Of a stretch of 64,000 nucleotides of DNA, positions 27,224-35,574 are shown one piece after another. Where the stretch lies: positions 1,048,001 through 1,112,000 of the forward strand of contig LR882958.1 in NCBI GenBank assembly GCA_904830895.1. The letters are read 5' to 3'. Source of the DNA: Planktothrix rubescens CCAP 1459/22. GTDB lineage: Bacteria; Cyanobacteriota; Cyanobacteriia; Cyanobacteriales; Microcoleaceae. Every line of letters starts with the position of its first letter. Position 1 is the first letter of the stretch. Made by a program: the position numbers and the translations under genes. The notes under the pieces were generated by a model. The model did not search any database. It had not been told where the DNA came from and was given only the letters and a program-made list of their open reading frames with translations.

Positions 27224-28171
27224 ATGGAAAACTCTAATCTATCCGGTCAAGAGATTTATCAGAGAATTAATCATAATATTCAGCAGGTGATGAAGGGGCA
27301 GTCCCTTGCCATTAGAAAGCTATTAGCCGCCTTTTTTAGTGGGGGTCATGTTCTACTTGAAGATTATCCCGGCACAGGAAAAACCACCCTTGCTAAAGCC
27401 CTTGCCGCCTCCATAGATGCTAGTTTTAAACGGATTCAATTCACCCCAGATCTTTTACCTTCAGATATTTTAGGAGTTTCAATTTTTGACCAGAATGAAC
27501 GCAGCTTTCATTTCCATGAAGGGCCGATTTTTGCTAATATTGTTTTAGCCGATGAAATTAATCGCGCCTCTCCTCGAACTCAATCAGCTATGTTAGAAGC
27601 CATGGCAGAATCTCAAGTTAGTATTGATGGAAATTTGAGAAAACTCAAGGATTTATTTTTCGTAATTGCTACTCAAAATCCCGTGGAATCTCGCGGAACC
27701 TATCCCCTTCCCGAAGCCCAAATGGATCGATTTGCCCTACAATTTAGTCTGGGTTATATTCTCCCTGAAGATGAAGTGAATTTACTCTCAGATCAAATTA
27801 GTCAAAATCCGATTGATACCCTCAAATCCTGTGTTTCCTTGCCAGAAATATTGGCTTTAAAACAACAGGTAAAACAAATTAGAATTAGTGCGGAAATCAA
27901 ACGTTATATTGTTGATTTAATTAATGCAACTCGCACCGCAGCCGATGTACAATTAGGAGCTAGTCCGAGGGCATCTATTGCTTTAATGAAAATAGCCCAA
28001 GCCTTAGCTTTATTCGATGGCTATGAATTTGTCACCCCCGAACATATTCAAGAATTGGCGATTCCAGTTATTGCCCATCGTTTAGTTTTAGAACCTCGTT
28101 CAAGATTTACAGGAAGAACTGCCCCTGTTATTGTAGAAGAAATTCTCAAATCCGTTCCCGTTCCTGCCTAA
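27224..28171 (+). CDS. MoxR-family AAA+ ATPase
   Basis: A 315-residue AAA+ protein with Walker A DYPGTGKTT from residue 47, Walker B VLADEI at 107-112, and sensor motifs (FFVIATQNPVE, and LPEAQMDRFALQ). MoxR ATPases act as chaperones for VWA or DUF58 proteins. The DUF58 and transglutaminase genes that normally follow directly are present at 29666 and 31015. They are separated from moxR by a minus-strand toxin-antitoxin pair and a fibrillin gene. Confidence 0.88.
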   Translation: MENSNLSGQEIYQRINHNIQQVMKGQSLAIRKLLAAFFSGGHVLLEDYPGTGKTTLAKALAASIDASFKRIQFTPDLLPSDILGVSIFDQNERSFHFHEGPIFANIVLADEINRASPRTQSAMLEAMAESQVSIDGNLRKLKDLFFVIATQNPVESRGTYPLPEAQMDRFALQFSLGYILPEDEVNLLSDQISQNPIDTLKSCVSLPEILALKQQVKQIRISAEIKRYIVDLINATRTAADVQLGASPRASIALMKIAQALALFDGYEFVTPEHIQELAIPVIAHRLVLEPRSRFTGRTAPVIVEEILKSVPVPA

Positions 28172-28208
28172 GTTGATGATTAGCGATCGCACTAAAATTA
28201 CTTAAATT

Positions 28209-28481
28209 TTACTTCAATTGCTCGTAATGACCTCCAATGGCAAAAATATAAACATATTGATCATCAAATTTGTAAATTAGACGATCTTTTTGAGAAATTC
28301 TTCTTGACCACAACCCCGATAAATTATGTTTTAACGGTTCTGGTTTTCCTAGTCCTTTAGCGGGATCATCTCTCAGCATTTCTTTGATAATCTTACAAAG
28401 ATTTTTATGGAGGTTTTTGTCTTTTTGCCTCAGTTCTTCATAAATTTCCCAGGTGTTGCCCTCAAATACTAAGTATCTCAT
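28209..28481 (-). CDS. YoeB/Txe-type toxin
   Basis: This 90-residue ribosome-dependent mRNA nuclease has the full family pattern: LRDDPAKGLGKPEPLKHNL, the WSRRISQKDRLIY core, and a C-terminal GGHYEQ (catalytic His, with Tyr near the end). The gene overlaps the antitoxin gene by 20 bp and both read leftward. It lies between moxR and the fibrillin gene, on the opposite strand. Confidence 0.88.
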   Translation of the reverse strand: MRYLVFEGNTWEIYEELRQKDKNLHKNLCKIIKEMLRDDPAKGLGKPEPLKHNLSGLWSRRISQKDRLIYKFDDQYVYIFAIGGHYEQLK

Positions 28482-28734
28482 CTAGTTCTTCCTGATTGGG
28501 AGAGTAGCCTTTATTTTGGGTATGGGTTGCCATAGAATAGGTAATTTGTTCCATTAAATAGCTATTTTGTAAAACAGATAAGGTTTCTTGTTGTTGTTCC
28601 CAATCTTCAGCACTTATAATAATAAAATCCCCACTATTTTGATCAGTGATTTTGAGAGGAGTATGTTGACTGATGACTTGTTCAAGAAAGTCTTGGATGT
28701 TATTTTTAAATTGAATAAATGGGATTGAATTCAT
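28462..28734 (-). CDS. Phd/YefM-type antitoxin
   Basis: A 90-residue protein with the Phd/YefM fold (residues 3-60, FIIISAEDWEQQQETL). It has an acidic C-terminal tail (about 61-90) that would wrap the YoeB toxin. It would also repress its own promoter, which should lie in the 28735-28953 gap. Confidence 0.85.
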   Translation of the reverse strand: MNSIPFIQFKNNIQDFLEQVISQHTPLKITDQNSGDFIIISAEDWEQQQETLSVLQNSYLMEQITYSMATHTQNKGYSPNQEELDEILSI

Positions 28735-28953
28735 TTTTTTATCACTTCAATGCTTGAGTTATCCTCTTATTATACCTGTATGTCAGCTAAGGCTGTAAAT
28801 TATCTCAATACCTGATATAGCAAAAAGCCTACCAGATCAATTTAAGTCCCATCAGCACAGTCAGTAATATAGAACCAAGAGACTTACATTTTTACCTGAA
28901 ATCATCTAAAATATATCTTAGCTAAAACTTGATTTATTGAAAAGATAATCTCA

Positions 28954-29604
28954 ATGAAATTCATGATGTTAACCCAAACGGACTTAAAACAACAATTAAT
29001 CGCTAAAATTGAGTCAGTTCAATCCCAACTTGGAGGAATAGGAGGATCTCCCGTTACCAACAGTAAAATTAAACCCGATCTCGCCGCAGAAATTGAAGTA
29101 ATGGTGATTCAATTAGAGGCTAAAAACCCTAACTATCGACCCTTACTGTTTAAACCATTATTATTAGATGGTGCTTGGTTACTGCTCTATTCCACAGCCA
29201 GAGAAATTCGTAATTTAGCCTCACTTCCTTTAGGGTTAAAAGTTGGGAAAATCTATCAAATTATTGATGTCGCTTCGGGAAGTTTTTTGAATCAAGCCTT
29301 TGTCAAACATCCATTAGGATTGATTTCTGGGTATGTAAAAGTAACAGCTAATTTTGAAATTGTTCGTGATGACAATAGCTTGCCTAATAACCGTCTGAAT
29401 GTTTATTTTCAACAACGTTATTTAGCTATTTCTAATATTTTAGGGGTCAAAACTCCGCAACTGGAACCCGCCCGAGTTGTCCCAGCAAAAAATCCCGTTG
29501 GGCGCATTCCCAGTTTAGAAATTACTTACCTCGATGAAACTTTTCGTATTGGTCGAGGGGGAGATGGAAGTTTATTTGTTTTGGTTAAAAGTGAATTACC
29601 ATAA
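28954..29604 (+). CDS. PAP/fibrillin-family protein
   Basis: This 216-residue lipocalin-like protein carries the fibrillin signatures DGAWLLLYSTAREIRNL near residues 69-86 and a C-terminal LEITYLDETFRIGRGGDGSL. Fibrillins bind hydrophobic molecules at thylakoids or carotenoid globules and appear under photo-oxidative stress. A second Met at 28963 is an alternative start. The DUF58 gene follows after 61 bp. Confidence 0.85.
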   Translation: MKFMMLTQTDLKQQLIAKIESVQSQLGGIGGSPVTNSKIKPDLAAEIEVMVIQLEAKNPNYRPLLFKPLLLDGAWLLLYSTAREIRNLASLPLGLKVGKIYQIIDVASGSFLNQAFVKHPLGLISGYVKVTANFEIVRDDNSLPNNRLNVYFQQRYLAISNILGVKTPQLEPARVVPAKNPVGRIPSLEITYLDETFRIGRGGDGSLFVLVKSELP

Positions 29605-29665
29605 GAGCAGCAGTTAGACGCTGATACTACCAAAACCTGATGTTAAATAACTCAATTAATGAGAA

Positions 29666-31018
29666 ATGAAAAGGTTATTTTATCGCCTATTTTATTTTAG
29701 TTATGCTGTTAAACAATCTCGGAGAAAACGATTTACAACTCGTGGGTTAATAGTTCTTTCGGGTGTCGTAGTTACGGCTTTTTTGGGATTAGATACTAAC
29801 CAAAGTTTGACCTATCAAATATTTACCTTTCTCGTCTCTCTCCTGGTGGTTTCTCGCATTTCAGGTCTATGGTTTCGGTTCCGTTTTAATGCAACTCGAA
29901 CTTTACCCCGATTTGCCACGGTGGGTGTCCCTTTTAAGTCGCGTATTATTATTCATAATAACACCAATAAAACTCAAATAGGATTGCAAATTATTGAAAA
30001 TTTTGCCGATCCCCGTCCGACTCTACAAGAGTTTATTGAAACTCCAGAACCTGGAGAAAAACAGCGAAATTCTATTGATAAAATATTAGGTTATTATCGC
30101 TGGTTATGGTTAATTAATCAAAAACAATATGCCCTAGCAAAACCTCAAGATTTGCCTCCCCTTCTTCCTCGACGTTCAACGGAAATTGAGATTAATATTA
30201 TACCCTCCCGCCGGGGAGTTTTGCAATTCAACAGTTTAACGGTTTCTTGTTGTGATCCTTTGGGTCTTATCTATGCTCGAAAGACGATTTTTTTACCTCA
30301 ATCTTTATTAATTCTTCCTCCATTTTATCAGGTTCCACCGATTAAACTTCCCGGCTCAAAACAATATCAATCCGGTGGTGTTAGCCTCGCTTCTTCCGTT
30401 GGAGATTCGGAAGAATTTAGAGCTTTACGAGATTACCGTCCGGGGGATTCTTTAAGGAAAATTCATTGGAAAAGTTGGGCAAAATTAGGCAAACCAATTG
30501 TTAAAGAGGAACAGGATGAATTTTTTGTCCGCCATGCTTTAATTTTAGATACCTTTCATCCTTTAAAATATAGTGAATGTTTGGAAGAAGCGATCGCCAT
30601 TGCTGCTTCTGTTGCCTATGAAATTCAAACTCAAGAATCTTTATTAGATTTAATGTTTGTCGGTCATGAAGCCTATTGTTTTACCTTTGGTCGAGGGTTA
30701 AGTCATACAGATAAAATGTTAGAAATTTTAGCCTCTGTTGTTTGTTGTCAGGATAAAACCTTTGATTCTATTATTCCGATTATCATGGATAGGGTTTCCC
30801 TATTAAGTGGGTGTATCTGTATTTTTATTGATTGGGATGAACACCGCAAAACCCTAATTAATCATCTTAATAGTATGGGGATTCATACTTTGGTTTTAGT
30901 AGTGACAGATGATCAAAATTCTAAAAAACAGCTTGACTTAGAATCTCTCAATAATAATTTTACGACTTTTTATCCATTACATTTAGGCAAAATTCAAGAG
31001 GAGTTAATGAAACCATGA
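29666..31018 (+). CDS. DUF58 protein of the MoxR cluster
   Basis: This 450-residue protein has two membrane segments near the N-terminus (about 24-65). Its DUF58 core is at about 245-280 (SEEFRALRDYRPGDS, then HWKSWAKLGKP), followed by a VWA-like fold (ALILDTFHPL). Such proteins work with MoxR ATPases and transglutaminase-like membrane proteins. The stop overlaps the start of the next gene (ATGA at 31015-31018), showing translational coupling. Confidence 0.85.
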   Translation: MKRLFYRLFYFSYAVKQSRRKRFTTRGLIVLSGVVVTAFLGLDTNQSLTYQIFTFLVSLLVVSRISGLWFRFRFNATRTLPRFATVGVPFKSRIIIHNNTNKTQIGLQIIENFADPRPTLQEFIETPEPGEKQRNSIDKILGYYRWLWLINQKQYALAKPQDLPPLLPRRSTEIEINIIPSRRGVLQFNSLTVSCCDPLGLIYARKTIFLPQSLLILPPFYQVPPIKLPGSKQYQSGGVSLASSVGDSEEFRALRDYRPGDSLRKIHWKSWAKLGKPIVKEEQDEFFVRHALILDTFHPLKYSECLEEAIAIAASVAYEIQTQESLLDLMFVGHEAYCFTFGRGLSHTDKMLEILASVVCCQDKTFDSIIPIIMDRVSLLSGCICIFIDWDEHRKTLINHLNSMGIHTLVLVVTDDQNSKKQLDLESLNNNFTTFYPLHLGKIQEELMKP

Positions 31019-33006
31019 AAACCCCACCCTTGCTGTTAGGTGTAACTTTAATCTTTTGGGGATGGCAAACAGGGCTATTAATTTTTGCCCTACCAATGGC
31101 TTTAATTATTGAAGGTTCCCGGTGGATTCAATGGCGGTGGGATCTATCCTCTAAAGATATTAAAAATATAGCCTATTTTTGTTTAATTCTTATAATTTTA
31201 GTTACCTTTATTTTAATTATTATTAATCGCTCAATTGAATTTATTTATACTCTATTACAATGGCTGCCCATCCTGCTTTTTCCCCTGATCATTGCTCAAA
31301 TTTATGCCATCAGCGATCGCTTTAATATTCGTTATCTATTTTTATTCTTAAATTCTTTTTTGTCCTCACAAAAACAAGAAAGTTTTTATCTGAATTTAAC
31401 CTATCCCTATTTCATTCTTTGTATTATCTCGACCAGTGCGGTAAATATTCAAGATATATCGTTTTACGTTGGGATGTTTTTATTGGTAGCAATTACCCTC
31501 TTTTCTGGTCGATCTAAACGATTTTCTCCCCTAATTTGGACAGGGTTAATAATCATTTCAGGAAGTTTAGGAATGGTTGGATTTATGGGACTCCACCGCC
31601 TCCATTTAACCTTTGAACAAGCCGTAATTGAAAAATTAAGCGGTTTATCTTCCCAAGATGCTGATCCCTTTCAAAGAAGGACAGCTATGGGTGATATCGG
31701 GGTTTTAAAACGTTCTAATCACATATTTTTTAGAGTAGCTACGGAGGACAAAAAAACAACACCTATTCTTCTGAGACAATCTAGCTATAATAAATATAAT
31801 TTATCCAGTTGGTTAGCAGCAGATTCTCAATTTCAGCCGATTCAACCTGCTCAAAATTCAACAACTTGGTTATTAGCAAAACCTGATTTTAACTATTCTA
31901 AAATCACAATTTCTGGACAGCTAAAGGATGGAAAAGGGTTATTAAAACTTCCCAATGGAGCATTTCAAATTGATCAATTACCTGTTTTAAGTTTAGAAAA
32001 AAATCAATATAGTACAGTTAAAATAGAAAGTAAACCAGATTTAATATCCTATCAAGTTTTATTTAATTCTAGTATTAGTATTGATAGTTCTCCCACGCCA
32101 GCCGACTTACAAATTCCTAAATCAGAAAAACCAGCCATTGCTCAAATTGCCCAGGAATTAAATTTAAAAGGAAAACCCCCTCAAGAAATTTTAAAACAGG
32201 TTCAAGATTTTTTTAATAATAATTTTGATTATTCTTTGAAATTATTAGGACAAGACCAAAAGACCACACCACTCTCTACTTTTTTACTCAAAAATCGGTC
32301 GGGACACTGTGAATATTTTGCCACAGCCACAACACTTTTATTGCGGGAAGTTGGAATTCCAGCCCGTTATGCGATTGGGTTTTCTGTTAGTGAATTTAGC
32401 CCCCTAGAGAATCAATTTATTGTTCGAGGTCGGGATAGTCATGCTTGGACTTTAGTTTATTTAGATGGGGTTTGGCAAAATTTTGATACCACTCCGGCGG
32501 GATGGTCTGCTTTTGAAGATGCGACGGCATCTAAATGGGAATTTATCACCGATATTGGGTCTTTTTTATGGTTTCAATTGACTCTATTTTTAAAATCTAT
32601 CCCCACCATAAATCTATTAAAATATAGCGGGTTATTTATCATTCCTATATTGTTAATTGTTGGGTTTCAGGCGAAAAAAAGAGTCCATCGTTTCAAGTCT
32701 AAAAAAATCCCATCAACGCCTATCTTACCAGTTCAAAAACTGGGTACAGATTCAGAATTTTATAAGATTGAGAAATCTCTCAATAATTTAGGTTTTTTTC
32801 GTTATCCCTCTGAGTCTTTAAAATCTTGGATGAAACGATTAAAATGGGAGTTACCTCAAAATCTGTTAATAGATGATTTATCCTCTATAGTTGAACTTCA
32901 TTATCGTTATCGTTTTGATCCTCAAAGCATTAATCAAGCCGAAAAACAAAAATTAAAGGAGATGATTGAATCTTGGTTAAATCTTTATCAAAAACTAGAT
33001 CAATGA
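31015..33006 (+). CDS. Membrane transglutaminase-like protein (TgpA type)
   Basis: A 663-residue protein. Several N-terminal membrane segments span about 1-190 (DUF3488 region). A transglutaminase core follows with Cys432 (SGHCEYFATATTLLLREVGI), His476 (RDSHAWTLVY) and Asp491 (FDTTPAG). One more membrane segment lies at about 538-552, and a DUF4129-like cytoplasmic tail ends the protein. The catalytic triad is intact, so a periplasmic peptidase or amide-transfer activity is likely. It is translationally coupled to the DUF58 gene. Confidence 0.85.
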   Translation: MKTPPLLLGVTLIFWGWQTGLLIFALPMALIIEGSRWIQWRWDLSSKDIKNIAYFCLILIILVTFILIIINRSIEFIYTLLQWLPILLFPLIIAQIYAISDRFNIRYLFLFLNSFLSSQKQESFYLNLTYPYFILCIISTSAVNIQDISFYVGMFLLVAITLFSGRSKRFSPLIWTGLIIISGSLGMVGFMGLHRLHLTFEQAVIEKLSGLSSQDADPFQRRTAMGDIGVLKRSNHIFFRVATEDKKTTPILLRQSSYNKYNLSSWLAADSQFQPIQPAQNSTTWLLAKPDFNYSKITISGQLKDGKGLLKLPNGAFQIDQLPVLSLEKNQYSTVKIESKPDLISYQVLFNSSISIDSSPTPADLQIPKSEKPAIAQIAQELNLKGKPPQEILKQVQDFFNNNFDYSLKLLGQDQKTTPLSTFLLKNRSGHCEYFATATTLLLREVGIPARYAIGFSVSEFSPLENQFIVRGRDSHAWTLVYLDGVWQNFDTTPAGWSAFEDATASKWEFITDIGSFLWFQLTLFLKSIPTINLLKYSGLFIIPILLIVGFQAKKRVHRFKSKKIPSTPILPVQKLGTDSEFYKIEKSLNNLGFFRYPSESLKSWMKRLKWELPQNLLIDDLSSIVELHYRYRFDPQSINQAEKQKLKEMIESWLNLYQKLDQ

Positions 33007-33023
33007 AGATATGAAATCGTGGT

Positions 33024-33401
33024 TTACTTCAATACATAATAGGCTAAAACACTTTGAACTTCATAGATATTTAACCTTCTGTTAAACTCCCTTTCTATGG
33101 GTGCAGAACTTCCCGATATCCAGATTTTTAATTCAGCATCGAGGTCAAAGTGTCCCGATGTTTCAATGCTAAAATGAATAATACTGCGGTAAGGAATAGA
33201 ATGATATTCAATTTTTTTTCCGGTGATTCCTTGTTTATCAACAAAGATTAATCGTTTATTGGTGAATACAATTAAATCCCGAATTAACTGATAAGCCCTT
33301 TCTACAGACTCACCCTCTGCTAAAAGTTTCACCAGTCCCGCCTGTAGCTTTTCTGAATCGATTTCAGATGCGTTACCTAACAATCCATCCATTAGTCCCA
33401 T
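33024..33401 (-). CDS. Bacterial PH-domain protein
   Basis: This 125-residue protein matches the bPH_1 family of small soluble proteins (RDLIVFTNKRLIFVDKQGIT, then EYHSIPYRSIIHFSIETSGH). Several bacterial PH proteins act in envelope stress or lipid sensing, but no specific role is known. It converges on the transglutaminase gene with a 17-bp gap. Confidence 0.8.
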   Translation of the reverse strand: MGLMDGLLGNASEIDSEKLQAGLVKLLAEGESVERAYQLIRDLIVFTNKRLIFVDKQGITGKKIEYHSIPYRSIIHFSIETSGHFDLDAELKIWISGSSAPIEREFNRRLNIYEVQSVLAYYVLK

Positions 33402-33597
33402 GATTAACTCCTAACTCAAATTAAAGAATATGTCTTTTAAAGGTTATCTACATGATATCCCTCTTCTGTCACTCTCCCAAAACTTTTGCCATTTCTGGAT
33501 TATAGAGCTTTTGCAGGCGAGGCGATCGCAAGATTTCTTTCTACCAACAAATACAAACCTGATAGTTTTATCCTTAAACTTTAATTCCTATTATAAA

Positions 33598-33622
33598 CCC
33601 CCCTAAAATAAAAATAGGGGGG
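33598..33622 (-). terminator. Probable ndhB terminator hairpin
   Basis: Read on the minus strand after ndhB, CCCCCCTA pairs with TAGGGGGG around a 9-nt loop and is followed by TTTATAAT. An outer inverted pair (TTAATTCCTATTA near 33581 and TAATAGGAATT near 33656) brackets it, so the whole could instead be a small foldback repeat. Confidence 0.5.
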
Positions 33623-33675
33623 AGGGGGGAAACAAAAGATCAAAGTCCCCATTGTTAATAGGAATTTAAGGGTAT

Positions 33676-35244
33676 CTAATCTCGTTGGGAAATTAACGGA
33701 GATTTTGTTAGATGAGCAACGGTTTTTGTTTTCACCAATACACCGTCAAACATGGTGCTATGAGTAATAGCTTCGGTGGATAAGGTAAATAACGGATTTG
33801 ATAAAATCCCCGCCAAAGAAGTTGCTACCAAAGTTAAAACTAAACCCACTTGTAGGGGACGCATTCCAGGTAAATTCCACTGAACTGCGGGATAGTTTTT
33901 CACCACATCCGACATTTCTTGGGGTTCTTTGACCACCATCATTTTTACGACTCGAATATAGTAATAAATCGAGATCACACTGGTGACTAAACCCAACAAT
34001 ACTAAACTATATAGACCCGCTTGCCAACCTGCCCAAAACAGGTAAATTTTGCCAAAAAATCCAGCTAAGGGGGGAATACCACCCAGGGATAATAGACAAA
34101 TACTTAAACACAGGGTTAATAGGGGATCTTTTTGATACAATCCACTATATTCACTAATTTGATCGGTTCCAGTTCTCAGGGAGAATAGAATCACACAAAT
34201 GAAGCCACCCAAGTTCATAAACAGATAAATCAACAGGTAGAATACCATGCTGGAATATCCCGCTTCAGTTCCGGCAATTAACCCAATCATCACAAACCCG
34301 GCTTGGGCAATGGAAGAATAGGCTAACATCCGTTTCATGCCCGTTTGCGCCAAGGCTACCACGTTTCCTAAGATCATACTCAGGATGGCTAAGGCGGTGA
34401 ATACAAAGCGCCATTCATCGGCAACGGTGGGAAAGGCGTTAATCAGTAAACGAATGGCTAGGGCAAATCCTGCGGCTTTGGAACCGACGGATAAAAATGC
34501 CACCACTGGAGTTGGTGAACCTTCATAAACGTCCGGTGTCCATTGGTGAAAGGGAACCGCAGAAATTTTAAAAGAAATTCCAGCAATTACGAAAACTAAA
34601 GCGATAACCACCGCTAAAGATTCGCCGTTTGATTGGGCTAAAACCTTGGCAATTTCGGTTAAATTGGTTTGACCGCCCGATAGTCCATATAGTAGGGATA
34701 AACCATAAAGAAATACGGCGGAACTGGCGGCTCCAATTAATAAATATTTCAACGCAGCTTCATTGGAACGGGGGTCACGTTTGGTATATCCTGTTAATAA
34801 ATAAGAGGAGATACTTAAGGTTTCCAGAGCCACAAAAATGGTGACTAATTCATTCGCCCCGGAGAGGAACATTGCCCCTAATGTTGCGGTTAATAGAATG
34901 GCGATAAATTCAGCTAAGGCGGTTCCCGTCTGTTCAATGTAGCGAATGGACATCAAAATAGTGACGGCTGAAGTTATGGCAATAATCCCCCGAAACACGA
35001 TGCTCAGGTCATCGCCATTGAAACTGCCGAGGAAGGCGATGGTATTTCTATTGTCCCATTGAGTGTATAATACCCCGACGGAAATCAGTAAACCCGCGAT
35101 CGCCGCATAAGGTGTCCACAGAGAAGACCGACTGCGCCCGACAATTAAATCACCCACCAACACCACCAAGAGGGTAATAATCACAATCCCTTCTGGCCAA
35201 ATAACCCCAGTATTCAACTGGGCTACAAGAGTCGAAAAATCCAT
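33676..35244 (-). CDS. ndhB: NAD(P)H-quinone oxidoreductase subunit 2 (NDH-1)
   Basis: A 522-residue proton-pumping membrane subunit of the thylakoid NDH-1 complex, which takes part in respiration, cyclic electron flow and CO2 uptake. It is strongly hydrophobic with about 14 helices. The Proton_antipo_M region contains [40 protein letters not shown] and [19 protein letters not shown], with the conserved Lys and Glu residues. Length matches cyanobacterial NdhB. Single gene, as is usual in cyanobacteria. Confidence 0.93.
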   Translation of the reverse strand: MDFSTLVAQLNTGVIWPEGIVIITLLVVLVGDLIVGRSRSSLWTPYAAIAGLLISVGVLYTQWDNRNTIAFLGSFNGDDLSIVFRGIIAITSAVTILMSIRYIEQTGTALAEFIAILLTATLGAMFLSGANELVTIFVALETLSISSYLLTGYTKRDPRSNEAALKYLLIGAASSAVFLYGLSLLYGLSGGQTNLTEIAKVLAQSNGESLAVVIALVFVIAGISFKISAVPFHQWTPDVYEGSPTPVVAFLSVGSKAAGFALAIRLLINAFPTVADEWRFVFTALAILSMILGNVVALAQTGMKRMLAYSSIAQAGFVMIGLIAGTEAGYSSMVFYLLIYLFMNLGGFICVILFSLRTGTDQISEYSGLYQKDPLLTLCLSICLLSLGGIPPLAGFFGKIYLFWAGWQAGLYSLVLLGLVTSVISIYYYIRVVKMMVVKEPQEMSDVVKNYPAVQWNLPGMRPLQVGLVLTLVATSLAGILSNPLFTLSTEAITHSTMFDGVLVKTKTVAHLTKSPLISQRD

Positions 35245-35353
35245 AGTCTAACCTAAATGGATAATACCGTTTACAACTAATGGGACTTTGAGAATTCCTC
35301 TCAATTCCCAATAATTTGACCACGTTTTAACATCTGTTTAAGGATAGCAGACA

Positions 35354-35423
35354 GGGGCCTCCGTAGTAAGCCCGACCGGGCTTAATCAGGGGCCTCCGTA
35401 GTAAGCCCTTCAGGGCTTAATCC
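35354..35423. repeat. Two tandem 35-bp hairpin repeats (CCGTAGTAAGCCC type)
   Basis: Copies at 35354-35388 and 35389-35423 share GGGGCCTCCGTAGTAAGCCC and then a GGGCTTAAT arm. Each can fold as AAGCCC/GGGCTT. They lie in the ndhB upstream region. Reverse-oriented relatives occur at 35487-35574 and 43627-43656. Confidence 0.7.
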
Positions 35424-35486
35424 CCTAAACCTAATACTAATAAATTTAATTTCTTGTTATTGGTTTTGGGTTTTGTTACTAATTCT

Positions 35487-35574
35487 GGGGAATGAAGCCC
35501 TAAAGGGCTTACTACTTTTAGGAGTGTGATTTTTTCTCTAAGTTTGGGGAATGAAGCCCTAAAGGGCTTACTAC
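35487..35574. repeat. Two reverse-oriented GTAGTAAGCCC hairpin repeats
   Basis: Copies at 35487-35515 and 35546-35574 read GGGGAATGAAGCCCTAAAGG and then GCTTACTAC. The second copy supplies the stop codon (minus-strand TAG at 35571-35573) of the nuclease-like/WD40 gene. Confidence 0.7.
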
